Position numbers and translations under genes: made by a program. This document shows, one piece after another, positions 54,095 through 61,385 of a stretch of 64,000 nt of DNA. Below the pieces are notes generated by a model. That model saw only the letters and a program-made list of their open reading frames with translations, searched no databases and had not been told where the DNA came from. Source of the stretch: Pseudomonas taiwanensis (lineage in GTDB: Bacteria > Pseudomonadota > Gammaproteobacteria > Pseudomonadales > Pseudomonadaceae); NCBI RefSeq assembly GCF_013393345.1, contig NZ_QJRF01000040.1:62001-126000 (forward strand), read 5' to 3'. How positions within the stretch are numbered: the first letter of the stretch is position 1; each line of letters begins with the position of its first letter.

Positions 54095-56674
54095 TCAGCG
54101 GTGCGGCTGGTTCAGCAACTGCGCAAGGCGCTCGGCGAGTTCCACGCGGCGATAGGGTTTGGTCAGCACTTCGAATCCGCGCAGCTGCTTGGGCGTGAGA
54201 TTGGCGAAGCCGGTGATGATCAATACCGGAAGCCTTTCATTGCGCTGGCGCAGTTCATGGGCGAGCTGGACGCCCGTCTTGTCCGCCATGATGTGATCGG
54301 TCACCAGTACATCCGGCTTCAGGCCTGCCTCGATCAGGTCGAGGGCGGCGGCTGCCGAATCTGCCGAGGTGACCTGGTAACCGAGTTCGCCTAGTTGCAG
54401 CGCTGTCGTCTGGCGTACCAGTTCCTCGTCGTCCACCAGCAGCACCTGGGTGGGACGGCACGCAAGAGGCGCATCGACCGCAGCCTCGCTTCGATAAACT
54501 TCCGGCCCCTCGCCAATCGGCAACCACAAGGAAACCTCGGTGCCGCGCCCGGATTCCGACACGATGCTCAGGCCACCACCCGACTGAGCCGCCAGCCCCT
54601 GCACCATTGAAAGGCCGAGCCCGGTGCCCTTGCCCACGCCCTTGGTGGAGAAGAATGGCTCCATGCACCGTTCCAGGGTTTCGGCACTCATGCCGCAACC
54701 GTCGTCCGTCACCGTGAGGCACATGAATCGTCCTGGGGCGATGCCCTTGATCGCGCCCTCCGCGACTTCCTTCACTTGTGCGCCGATGGTGAGCCCGCCG
54801 CCCTCCGGCATGGCATCACGCCCATTGACCGCCAGGTTGAGGATCGCCAGTTCGAGTTGGTGCGGGTCGACGATGACGGGGGGCAACTGCTCGGGAATAT
54901 CGATGGTGACCGGGATGGTCGGGCCGAGCGAGCGGCCGAGCAGGTCACTCATATCGTTCATCAGGGTGTGCAGTGCAATTGCCTGGGGTTTGAGCGTCTG
55001 CCGACGCGCGAACGTCAGCAGGCGGCCAACGAGGATTCGCGCGCGATCCGCCGACAGCAATGCCCCATCGATAAGCCCCCGGTCACGCTCTTCGGTCAAC
55101 CGCCGGCGAATCAGCTCCAGCGACGCCATGATCGGCGTGAGCAGGTTGTTGAAGTCATGGGCGATGCCGCCAGTGAGCTGGCCGACCATTTCCATTTTGC
55201 GTGCTTCGTGCAGCTGCGCCACCGCCGACTCACGCTGGCTGACCATGGAAGCGACCCGGCCTTCCAGGTCCTCGTTCAGCTTGCGCAACTCCACCTCGGC
55301 GCGGACCCGTGCGCTGATGTCCACGCAGACCAGGAGGATGCCGTTGAACTGCTCCTGGTCGTTCAGCAGCGGCGTGATCTGGTTCTGGACCCACACCGTC
55401 TGGCCATTCGGCAACATGTAGCGTCCAGTGCCTTCCAGTAACGGCCCCATGCAGAGACTGTCATCCACCAGCGGTTCCGGGAGCGGGTGGTCGACCTGGG
55501 ATATATCGCGCAGCGACAGCCCGAGCAGCATTTCGCGCGAGCGTCCGACGATCTCGCAATAGCGATCATTCACCCGGGCGAAATTGCCGTCCTGGTCACA
55601 GACGGCGATGCCGGCGCTGCACTGGTCGAATATGGCTGACAGCTGTGCCGAGCTGGCCCGCAGGGCCATTTCCGACCGGGCGTGATGAACAGAATTCCAG
55701 ATCAGCTTTGCGATTTCTTCCGCCAGGGTGACTTCGGCAGGCAGGAAGTCGTGGGGATGATCATGGTGGATGGCGAGCGTCGCCTCCAGGTTGCCATGGC
55801 GAACGACCGGGATGTGCAAAGTGGCCGCCACATCCAGCTCGCCGCACAGCGACATTTCCCCGACCGTCAGTCCCTTTTCGCTGGTGATGTCATCGCGGAT
55901 TACCGGAAGACCTGAGCGCAGCGCGCGCAGCAGGTCGCCGCCGAAATCCCGATAGCGATGCTGCCCGCAGGCCGAGCGGTTGCCGTGGTAGTAGTCCCGA
56001 TGAACCCGGAAGCTCTCGCCGTCGCCATTGTCTTCGCCGAAGAAAACCCGCGAGGCGCCGAGTGCCTCGCCGATCTTGCGCAAGGCGAGGATTTCGATTT
56101 CTTCGGGATCGGAGCTGGAGCGCAGGGTCTGGCTGAGTTCGAGCAGGAACGCCTGACGTCGTTCGAATCGAACGCGCTCGGTGGTTTCGGTGACGATGCA
56201 CAGCACGCCGCCGACCGAACCCGTTTCTTCCCGGACGGCCGAGTAGGACACATCGAAGTAGGCGGTTTCTCCCCGTCCGTCACGCTCGATGTAGAAGGGT
56301 CGATCCTGGGCGGTGAAGGTTTCGCCGGTTTCCCACACACCTTCGAGGAGGGGGCCGAGGTCGCTCCAGAGTTCACTCCAGTTCTCGATGGCTGGGCGGC
56401 CCAGGGCGCGCGGATGCTTGGCGCCGATGGTGGGTACGTAGGCATCGTTGTACAGGGCGACGAATTTCGGCCCCCAGAACAGCACGATCTGGGCCTTGGC
56501 AGGCAACAGGGTGGACATCAGGGTCTTGAGCGTGGGCGACCAGTTGGCCGGGTGGCCCAAGGGCGAACTCGTCCAGTCGCGGCTCTGCAACAGCGCACCG
56601 ACGGCACCGCCGTTGAGCAGAAAATTCAGGTCAAAGGTTGCCTCGTCAGGGGCGGAGCCAGATAGCTGTTCCAT
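54095..56674 (-). CDS. Hybrid sensor histidine kinase (PAS-GAF-PAS-HisKA-HATPase-REC)
   Basis: An 859-residue soluble sensor kinase without membrane helices. In order: an N-terminal PAS-like domain (to about 170), a GAF domain (175-335) with several His residues (H-H-D-H-P-H-D-F), a second PAS (345-460), a short coiled coil, HisKA with H506 in G-G-I-A-H-D-F-N-N-L-L, HATPase with D-D-G-C-G-M-S and G-K-G-T-G-L-G-L-S-M-V, and a receiver with D793 in L-V-T-D-H-I-M-A-D-K-T-G. No separate response regulator is adjacent, so phosphate flow is internal or to a distant partner. The ribosome site is weak. The signal is unknown; a light or redox role is conceivable for this layout. Confidence 0.9.
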   Translation of the reverse strand: MEQLSGSAPDEATFDLNFLLNGGAVGALLQSRDWTSSPLGHPANWSPTLKTLMSTLLPAKAQIVLFWGPKFVALYNDAYVPTIGAKHPRALGRPAIENWSELWSDLGPLLEGVWETGETFTAQDRPFYIERDGRGETAYFDVSYSAVREETGSVGGVLCIVTETTERVRFERRQAFLLELSQTLRSSSDPEEIEILALRKIGEALGASRVFFGEDNGDGESFRVHRDYYHGNRSACGQHRYRDFGGDLLRALRSGLPVIRDDITSEKGLTVGEMSLCGELDVAATLHIPVVRHGNLEATLAIHHDHPHDFLPAEVTLAEEIAKLIWNSVHHARSEMALRASSAQLSAIFDQCSAGIAVCDQDGNFARVNDRYCEIVGRSREMLLGLSLRDISQVDHPLPEPLVDDSLCMGPLLEGTGRYMLPNGQTVWVQNQITPLLNDQEQFNGILLVCVDISARVRAEVELRKLNEDLEGRVASMVSQRESAVAQLHEARKMEMVGQLTGGIAHDFNNLLTPIMASLELIRRRLTEERDRGLIDGALLSADRARILVGRLLTFARRQTLKPQAIALHTLMNDMSDLLGRSLGPTIPVTIDIPEQLPPVIVDPHQLELAILNLAVNGRDAMPEGGGLTIGAQVKEVAEGAIKGIAPGRFMCLTVTDDGCGMSAETLERCMEPFFSTKGVGKGTGLGLSMVQGLAAQSGGGLSIVSESGRGTEVSLWLPIGEGPEVYRSEAAVDAPLACRPTQVLLVDDEELVRQTTALQLGELGYQVTSADSAAAALDLIEAGLKPDVLVTDHIMADKTGVQLAHELRQRNERLPVLIITGFANLTPKQLRGFEVLTKPYRRVELAERLAQLLNQPHR

Positions 56675-56812
56675 AAAGACGGCGGCCGATAGGCGAATAG
56701 GGATCCCTGGTTAAGCCCAATCTCCCAGCGAGTAAGAGAACGAGAGTCGCATTGCGTTCCCCCTCCCGGACCAGCGGTCGATCAATTTCAATATAGGTCA
56801 AGCCCTGTTCCC

Positions 56813-57351
56813 GTAGGAGCCAGCTTGCTGGCGAACCGTCCGAGCGCCGATTTTCGCGAGCAAGCTCGCTCCTACAAGTCCCGAAGCGGCGGTGGGATTT
56901 CCCCAGGCTACCGAACCGACCCTGTAGGAGCCAGCTTGCTGGCGAAGGTCCGAGCGCGGGTTCTTCGCGAGCAAGCTCGCTCCTACAAGTCCCGAAGCGG
57001 CGGTGGGATTTCCCGGGGCTACCGACCCTGTAGGAGCCAGCTTGCTGGCGAAGGTCCGAGCGCGGGATTTTCGCGAGCAAGCTCGCTCCTACAAGTCCCG
57101 AAGTCGGCGGCGGGATTTCCCGGGGCTACCGACCCTGTAGGAGCCAGCTTGCTGGCGAAGGTCCGAGCGCGGGTTCTTCGCGAGCAAGCTCGCTCCTACA
57201 AGTCCCGAAGTCGGCGGTGGGATTTCCCCAGGCTACCGACCCTGTAGGAGCCAGCTTGCTGGCGAACAGTCCGAGCGCGGGATTTTCGCGAGCAAGCTCG
57301 CTCCTACAACCAGCAGTCCGAGCGGTGATTCGCGAGCAAGCTCGCTCCTAC
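56813..57351. repeat. REP array, five units of about 107 bp plus a terminal element
   Basis: GTAGGAGCCAGCTTGCTGGCG begins units at 56813, 56924, 57030, 57137 and 57244. Each unit has an inverted partner GCGAGCAAGCTCGCTCC-TACA and a linker (AGTCCCGAAG, GCGG, TGGGATTTCCC). One extra half element closes the array near 57351. Spacings are 111, 106, 107 and 107. With the kinase leader (56675-56812) it explains the gap before the zinc dehydrogenase. Confidence 0.9.
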
Positions 57352-57363
57352 GGATAAAACCTT

Positions 57364-57391
57364 GAACACCCGCGAAGACCCTCCAGTCCAT
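57364..57391 (+). promoter_or_regulatory. ECF-sigma-type promoter candidate for the second zinc dehydrogenase
   Basis: GAACAC, 17 bases, TCCAT, just after the REP array and 82 bases before the ATG. Confidence 0.35.
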
Positions 57392-57473
57392 ACCTCTATT
57401 CGCTGTCCTGCGTGGTGATTGCTCGCGTCGCCATTGAACATATCCGTCCGGCGCGCCGGGCAAGGAGCTGATC

Positions 57474-58640
57474 ATGCAAGCGTTGACCTACCACGGCGCC
57501 CACGACGTGCGCGTGGAAAGCGTGCCCGACCCGGTGCTGGTCGATGCCGACGACATCATCCTCCGCGTCACGGCGACCGCCATCTGTGGATCGGACCTGC
57601 ACCTCTACCGGGGCAAGATTCCCCAGGTGAAGGACGGCGACATCTTCGGCCACGAGTTCATGGGCGTGGTGGAGGAGGTGGGCGCAGATGTTCAACGGGT
57701 GAAAAAGGGCGACCGCGTGATCGTCCCCTTCGTCATCGCCTGCGGCGAATGTTTCTTCTGCCGCATGAACCTGCATGCCGCCTGCGAAACCACCAACCCT
57801 GGACGCGGCTCGCTCCTCAACAAGAAACCGATACCGCCGGGTGCGGCTCTGTTCGGCTATAGCCATTTGTATGGAGGCGTACCCGGCGGCCAGGCAGAGT
57901 TCGTGCGGGTGCCGAGGGCTAATGTGGGGCCGTTTGCCATTCCCGATGGACTGGATGACGAGCAGGTGCTGTTCCTCACGGACATCCTGCCGACGGGGTA
58001 TCAGGCGGTGGTCAACGCTGGCGTCACGCCAGGCAGTTCGCTGGCGATTTTCGGTGCCGGGCCCGTAGGACTGATGGCTGCGGCCTGCGCACGCCTGATG
58101 GGCGCGGACACCATCTTCATGGTCGATCACCACCCGTATCGCCTGGCCTATGCGCGCGATACCTATGGCGTGATTCCGATCAACTTCGACGAGATCGACG
58201 ATCCTGCGGAGTGGATGATCCAGATGACGCCGGGGTATCGCGGCGTGGACGCGGTGATCGATGCCGTCGGCTTCGAAGCCAAGGGCAGCACCACCGAGAC
58301 CTTGCTGGCGACCCTCAAGCTGGAAATGGGCAGCGGCAAGGCGATTCGCCAATGCATTGCGGCGGTACGGCGGGGCGGGATCGTCAGCGTGCCGGGCGTC
58401 TATGCCGGCTTCCTTCACGGTTTCCTGTTCGGCGACGCCTTCGACAAGGGGCTGACGTTCAAGATGGGCCAGACCCATGTGCAAGCGTTGCTGCCGAAGC
58501 TGCTCGAGCACATCCAGAAGGGCGAGCTGAATCCGCAAATCATCATCAGTCACCGCCTGCCACTGGCCGAGGCGGCGCAGGGTTATCGCATGTTCGATCG
58601 CAAGGAAGACGACTGCCGCAAGGTCATCCTGCGGCCCTGA
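57474..58640 (+). CDS. Zinc-dependent alcohol/formaldehyde-type dehydrogenase, second copy
   Basis: A 388-residue medium-chain dehydrogenase. C38 and H60-E61 form the catalytic zinc site, C90, C93, C96, C104 the structural zinc, and F-G-A-G-P-V-G the NAD loop. It parallels the 467-residue protein at 30672 residue for residue in the zinc sites but lacks the Pro/Lys-rich tail. AAGGAG precedes the ATG. It likely oxidises or reduces a small alcohol or aldehyde. A hemerythrin gene follows 108 bases later with its own promoter candidate. Confidence 0.88.
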   Translation: MQALTYHGAHDVRVESVPDPVLVDADDIILRVTATAICGSDLHLYRGKIPQVKDGDIFGHEFMGVVEEVGADVQRVKKGDRVIVPFVIACGECFFCRMNLHAACETTNPGRGSLLNKKPIPPGAALFGYSHLYGGVPGGQAEFVRVPRANVGPFAIPDGLDDEQVLFLTDILPTGYQAVVNAGVTPGSSLAIFGAGPVGLMAAACARLMGADTIFMVDHHPYRLAYARDTYGVIPINFDEIDDPAEWMIQMTPGYRGVDAVIDAVGFEAKGSTTETLLATLKLEMGSGKAIRQCIAAVRRGGIVSVPGVYAGFLHGFLFGDAFDKGLTFKMGQTHVQALLPKLLEHIQKGELNPQIIISHRLPLAEAAQGYRMFDRKEDDCRKVILRP

Positions 58641-58673
58641 ACCAGGCAGCCGACGCCATTCGCAGGATTCCCC

Positions 58674-58700
58674 GAACCGGTCCCGGGCCAGTCGGTCAGC
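58674..58700 (+). promoter_or_regulatory. ECF-sigma-type promoter candidate for the hemerythrin gene
   Basis: GAACCG, 16 bases, TCAGC, 48 bases before the ATG. Confidence 0.4.
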
Positions 58701-58748
58701 CACTAAGCAGATTCACCATCACCGTTACCACAGCCCAGGAGAAAGACG

Positions 58749-59216
58749 ATGAATGCAGTCGATCTACTCAAGAAGGATCACCAGCTCGTGAAACAGATGC
58801 TGATGAAGCTCGCCGCCACCACGGAGCGTGGCACCAAGACGCGCATGGACCTGCTGAACAAGCTCCACACCGAACTCTCGATCCATACCGAACTCGAGGA
58901 ACGGATTTTCTATCCGGCCTATGTGCAGGCCGGCGGTAAGGAAGAGGAAAAGATGTTCTACGAAGCGAAGGAAGAGCATCGCACGGTCGAGAGTCTGGTC
59001 TTGCCGGACCTCTTGAATACGCCGGCTGATTCGGCCCCCTTTGCGGGGCGGGCGAAGGTGCTCAAGGAACTGCTGGAGCATCACATCAAGGAAGAGGAAG
59101 AGGAGATGTTTCCCAAGGCAGAAAAGCTGCTGGGCAAGAAGCGGCTCGAGGAGTTGGGCCAGCAGATGGAAAGCCACAAGCTGAAAATGAAGCAATCCAT
59201 GGGGCACGCGGCCTGA
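58749..59216 (+). CDS. Hemerythrin-domain (HHE) protein
   Basis: A 155-residue cytosolic diiron protein. The ligand pattern is complete: H11 in L-L-K-K-D-H, H46 and E50 in I-H-T-E-L-E-E-R-I-F-Y-P, H77 in E-E-H, and H111/H112 with E116 in L-E-H-H-I-K-E-E-E-E-E-M-F-P. HHE proteins bind oxygen or nitric oxide, or supply iron during redox stress. The R-I-F-Y-P-A and E-E-M-F-P-K motifs are standard. GGAGAAAG lies just before the ATG. An REP cluster follows. Confidence 0.9.
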   Translation: MNAVDLLKKDHQLVKQMLMKLAATTERGTKTRMDLLNKLHTELSIHTELEERIFYPAYVQAGGKEEEKMFYEAKEEHRTVESLVLPDLLNTPADSAPFAGRAKVLKELLEHHIKEEEEEMFPKAEKLLGKKRLEELGQQMESHKLKMKQSMGHAA

Positions 59217-59265
59217 TTCGGCCGCCTCAATGGGCCAGGGACCGGCCCACCAGGAATCACCTCCT

Positions 59266-59426
59266 GTAGGAGCCAGCTTGCTGGCGAACAAGCCCGAGCG
59301 TGGCATTTTCGCGAGCAAGCTCGCTCCTACAAGTCCCGGGAGCGGCGGAGGTACTGACCCTGTAGGAGCCAGCTTGCTGGCGAACGGTCCGAGCGCGGAT
59401 TCTTCGCGAGCAAGCTTGCTCCTACA
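59266..59426. repeat. Two REP units after hemerythrin
   Basis: Two GTAGGAGCCAGCTTGCTGGCG elements, each paired with an inverted GCGAGCAAGCTCGCTCC element, of the same kind as the array at 56813. Confidence 0.85.
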
Positions 59427-59436
59427 GGTTTTAGTA

Positions 59437-59481
59437 GTGCAATTTGCACGACCGCTTATCGCGCGATCGTGCAGATTGCAC
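59437..59481 (+). promoter_or_regulatory. Twin-palindrome operator candidate with overlapping promoter
   Basis: GTGCAATTTGCACGA and TCGTGCAGATTGCAC are inverted copies (14 of 15 bases) around CCGCTTATCGCGCGA, and each also holds a GTGCA-N3-TGCAC near-palindrome. The second ends in TTGCAC, usable as a -35 box, with GGAATAAT about 20 bases on. It precedes the gene at 59599. With the REP units before it, it accounts for the gap. Confidence 0.5.
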
Positions 59482-59598
59482 GTTTCTGTTTCGGGAATTT
59501 TGGAATAATTCCCCACTTATCAATGCCTTGGAGAGGCATTGAAGCAGGCATGAAGGCTGCTTGGATTCCGTTACAACATCGCCAAGAACGGAGTCCGC

Positions 59599-59952
59599 AT
59601 GAATCTGCCCACATCCGCCTTCCACCTTGCGTTTCCGCAATACCAGGTCGAACTCCAGTCCAGGCCGGATGGCTCCGTCCTGCTCACCCTTCGGGGCGAA
59701 AAGGGCGCGACCCTCCGCAAGGCCATCGACCGGAATGTGCTGTGCAGCGAAGCCTGCGCGGAACGCGTTATCCATGAACTGTTACGCGAAATGAAGCTGG
59801 CTGCCGGGGAGGTGGTCTGGCATGGAGCGGGTACGACCTGGATTCCGCGCGATTTGCCTACCTATCACGGTGGAGCGATCACCATGACCAAGACCAAGAC
59901 GCTGGTTCAGCGCCGGAAGCTGGAGCATGAGCGTCATATGGAAAAACACTGA
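59599..59952 (+). CDS. Conserved small protein, paralogue of the gene at 49975 (copy B)
   Basis: A 117-residue protein aligning end to end with copy A, with F-P-Q-Y-Q-V-E-L, R-P-D-G-S-V-L-L-T-L, V-I-H-E-L-L-R-E-M-K-L and D-L-P-T-Y-H-G-G, and ending in R-R-K-L-E-H-E-R. Copy-specific are two cysteines (L-C-S-E-A-C-A) where copy A has one. Its upstream region is unlike that of copy A and holds a twin palindrome, so the two copies seem to be controlled differently. A terminator follows. Unknown function; the basic tail could contact nucleic acid. Confidence 0.7.
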   Translation: MNLPTSAFHLAFPQYQVELQSRPDGSVLLTLRGEKGATLRKAIDRNVLCSEACAERVIHELLREMKLAAGEVVWHGAGTTWIPRDLPTYHGGAITMTKTKTLVQRRKLEHERHMEKH

Positions 59953-60018
59953 CGGGCCTTGCCTGAACCGAGAGTAGCGCCGTGGGCATCGGCAGGATGT
60001 CGCTCCGCGGCTTATCGA

Positions 60019-60053
60019 ACCGCCGTTCTCCTCGTGGAGCGGCGGTGTTTTGG
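60019..60053 (+). terminator. Terminator after copy B
   Basis: ACCGCCG pairs with CGGCGGT and the inner CTCC with GGAG around TCGT; GTTTT follows. 67 bases after the stop codon. Confidence 0.7.
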
Positions 60054-60124
60054 TATGTTCATCCCGAGGATGCACAGCTGTGATCACGTACAGAACAACA
60101 ACAATTAACGATCCTGAGACTGCC

Positions 60125-60370
60125 ATGACGAAACGAGATTTTCCCGCACACACCGCATGGAGCGAAGCCTACGTAAATGGCGACCACGCTATTGCCTTCA
60201 TCGCCATTCAGTCCTTGTCTGCCAACAGTAAGCCCAAGCTGCACCAGGTCTATCACCGCCTGCATTTTCGCCGGAAATGCGAAGCCCTGAGGGCAGCGGA
60301 GGAGGCCCTTGCCATGCTGCTGCATGTGGACGAGCACGGCCGTCCGGTCTTCAGTTCTGCAGATTGCTGA
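60125..60370 (+). CDS. Small protein of unknown function (81 aa)
   Basis: An 81-residue protein with an ordered-looking mix of residues: W-S-E-A-Y-V-N-G-D-H-A-I-A-F-I-A-I-Q, a basic H-Q-V-Y-H-R-L-H-F-R-R-K segment and an Ala/Leu-rich helix (A-L-R-A-A-E-E-A-L-A-M-L-L-H-V). The ribosome site is weak (TGAGA), and 25 more in-frame codons lie upstream. No family recognised. Its amino-acid content looks more like a real protein than a shadow frame. Confidence 0.45.
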   Translation: MTKRDFPAHTAWSEAYVNGDHAIAFIAIQSLSANSKPKLHQVYHRLHFRRKCEALRAAEEALAMLLHVDEHGRPVFSSADC

Positions 60371-60434
60371 TGACCGCTTCGTACGAAGGCGCGGGGCGAA
60401 CCCCGCGCTGCCTGCAACGCTGTTGGCAAGATAT

Positions 60435-60635
60435 TCACTCAGGCTTGGGGGCGGGGGGCGCTACACCGGATTCGATGCCGCCACTGAAGGAGTCCGACGG
60501 TCGCTCTCCTGATTCCTGTTCTGTTTGCAGTTGTTCTTCTGCAAGCCGCCAGAAGTGCTCCTCTTCTCCCTCTGGACGGCCCTGCAGTTCCCAAAGCTCA
60601 TACGCCCGTTCGCGGATGGCGTTTTCGTCGATCAT
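60435..60635 (-). CDS. DUF2934 small protein, copy 2
   Basis: A 66-residue protein opening with I-R-E-R-A-Y-E-L-W-E-L-Q-G-R-P-E-G and H-F-W-R-L-A-E-E-Q-L, the DUF2934 signature, followed by a Ser/Gly/Pro tail. It corresponds to R-I-R-E-L-A-Y-Q-I-W-E-S-E-G-C-P-E-G and H-W-Q-L-A-C in the copy at 34375. GGGAGGAG precedes the ATG at 60635. Here it stands alone, not next to carbohydrate genes. Confidence 0.75.
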   Translation of the reverse strand: MIDENAIRERAYELWELQGRPEGEEEHFWRLAEEQLQTEQESGERPSDSFSGGIESGVAPPAPKPE

Positions 60636-60685
60636 CGGCTTCTCCTCCCAGTGGGGGTGGCAGACAAGCAAAGGAATCAGGCGTT

Positions 60686-61102
60686 TTGCCCGACCTGCTT
60701 TGCGGGGGTCTAGTTGTGAGCGCACCAGCAGCATTGCGTTCAGGGTTTTTGCTTCAGGTGGCGTCCCGGCCCATTCATGGGCCAGAAGCGGCAGCGGGGC
60801 GTTGCGTTGACGTCGCGATGTACGAGGCGAAGTCCGCCGGGCGCAATACCTGGCGTCTCCATTCCGAGAGCATGGACCAGCTACTGGTGGCCAAGAAGCA
60901 CCGGGAACTTGAGCTGCGTACGGCACTGCGCCATGGAAAGCTGGAGCTGTATTACCAACCGCGCCATCACACCCGCGACCGCACGATTTCTGCGGTGGAA
61001 GCGCTGATCCGCTGGAATCTGTTCAGCGAGCCCATGGGGCGCGATGCCCTGGAGCAGCTGTTGAACCTGGCAGTAATGCCCAGCGCGACGCATCAGGTCT
61101 AG
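60686..61102 (+). pseudogene. Remnant of a GGDEF-EAL (cyclic-di-GMP) protein
   Basis: The part from about 60806 to 61015 reads V-D-V-A-M-Y-E-A-K-S-A-G-R-N, the end of a GGDEF domain (normally A-D-x-A-M-Y-x-A-K), then a linker with E-L-E-L-R-T-A-L and L-E-L-Y-Y-Q-P-R-H, and V-E-A-L-I-R-W, the opening of an EAL domain (the E-A-L itself is in V-E-A-L). After R-W the family match stops and the frame ends at a TAG near 61100. The rest of both domains is missing, so it cannot make or break c-di-GMP. No start with a ribosome site. Confidence 0.8.
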
Positions 61103-61385
61103 ATCGTCCCGACGTTCGCGTCCCGACTAATTGCAATCGACGGGAAGTCGTGGACAGTTGACCGGATCTTGCATGTGCCGCCCCATGAAAACTATCCATG
61201 GCGGCACGTTCTTAGCGGTATTATTGGCATTTGAAGGACGGCCCGCGATGCCTAGCATCTGGCCATGACGGGTATGGGTCATCCCGCCTCGATTGTGGAT
61301 CGCCATAACAACCAAAACGGATCACTGCCGATACAGCTATCGACGCGGAAAGTCGGAAAGCCGTGTCGGAATGAGGGCAGATGTG

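Noticed and set aside
56646-57247. Two frames through the REP array (minus 56646-57080, plus 56825-57247)
   Set aside because: They translate palindromic repeats; composition and repetition follow the DNA repeat, not a protein.
56813-57351. Possible CRISPR array
   Set aside because: The period is about 107 bp, units contain two inverted palindromes, and the material between them is itself repeated; no unique spacers and no cas genes.
61171-61210. Inverted repeat TGCCGCC/GGCGGCA upstream of the CheB-CheR gene
   Set aside because: Only seven pairs with a long loop, not placed like an operator or terminator; expected by chance in GC-rich DNA.
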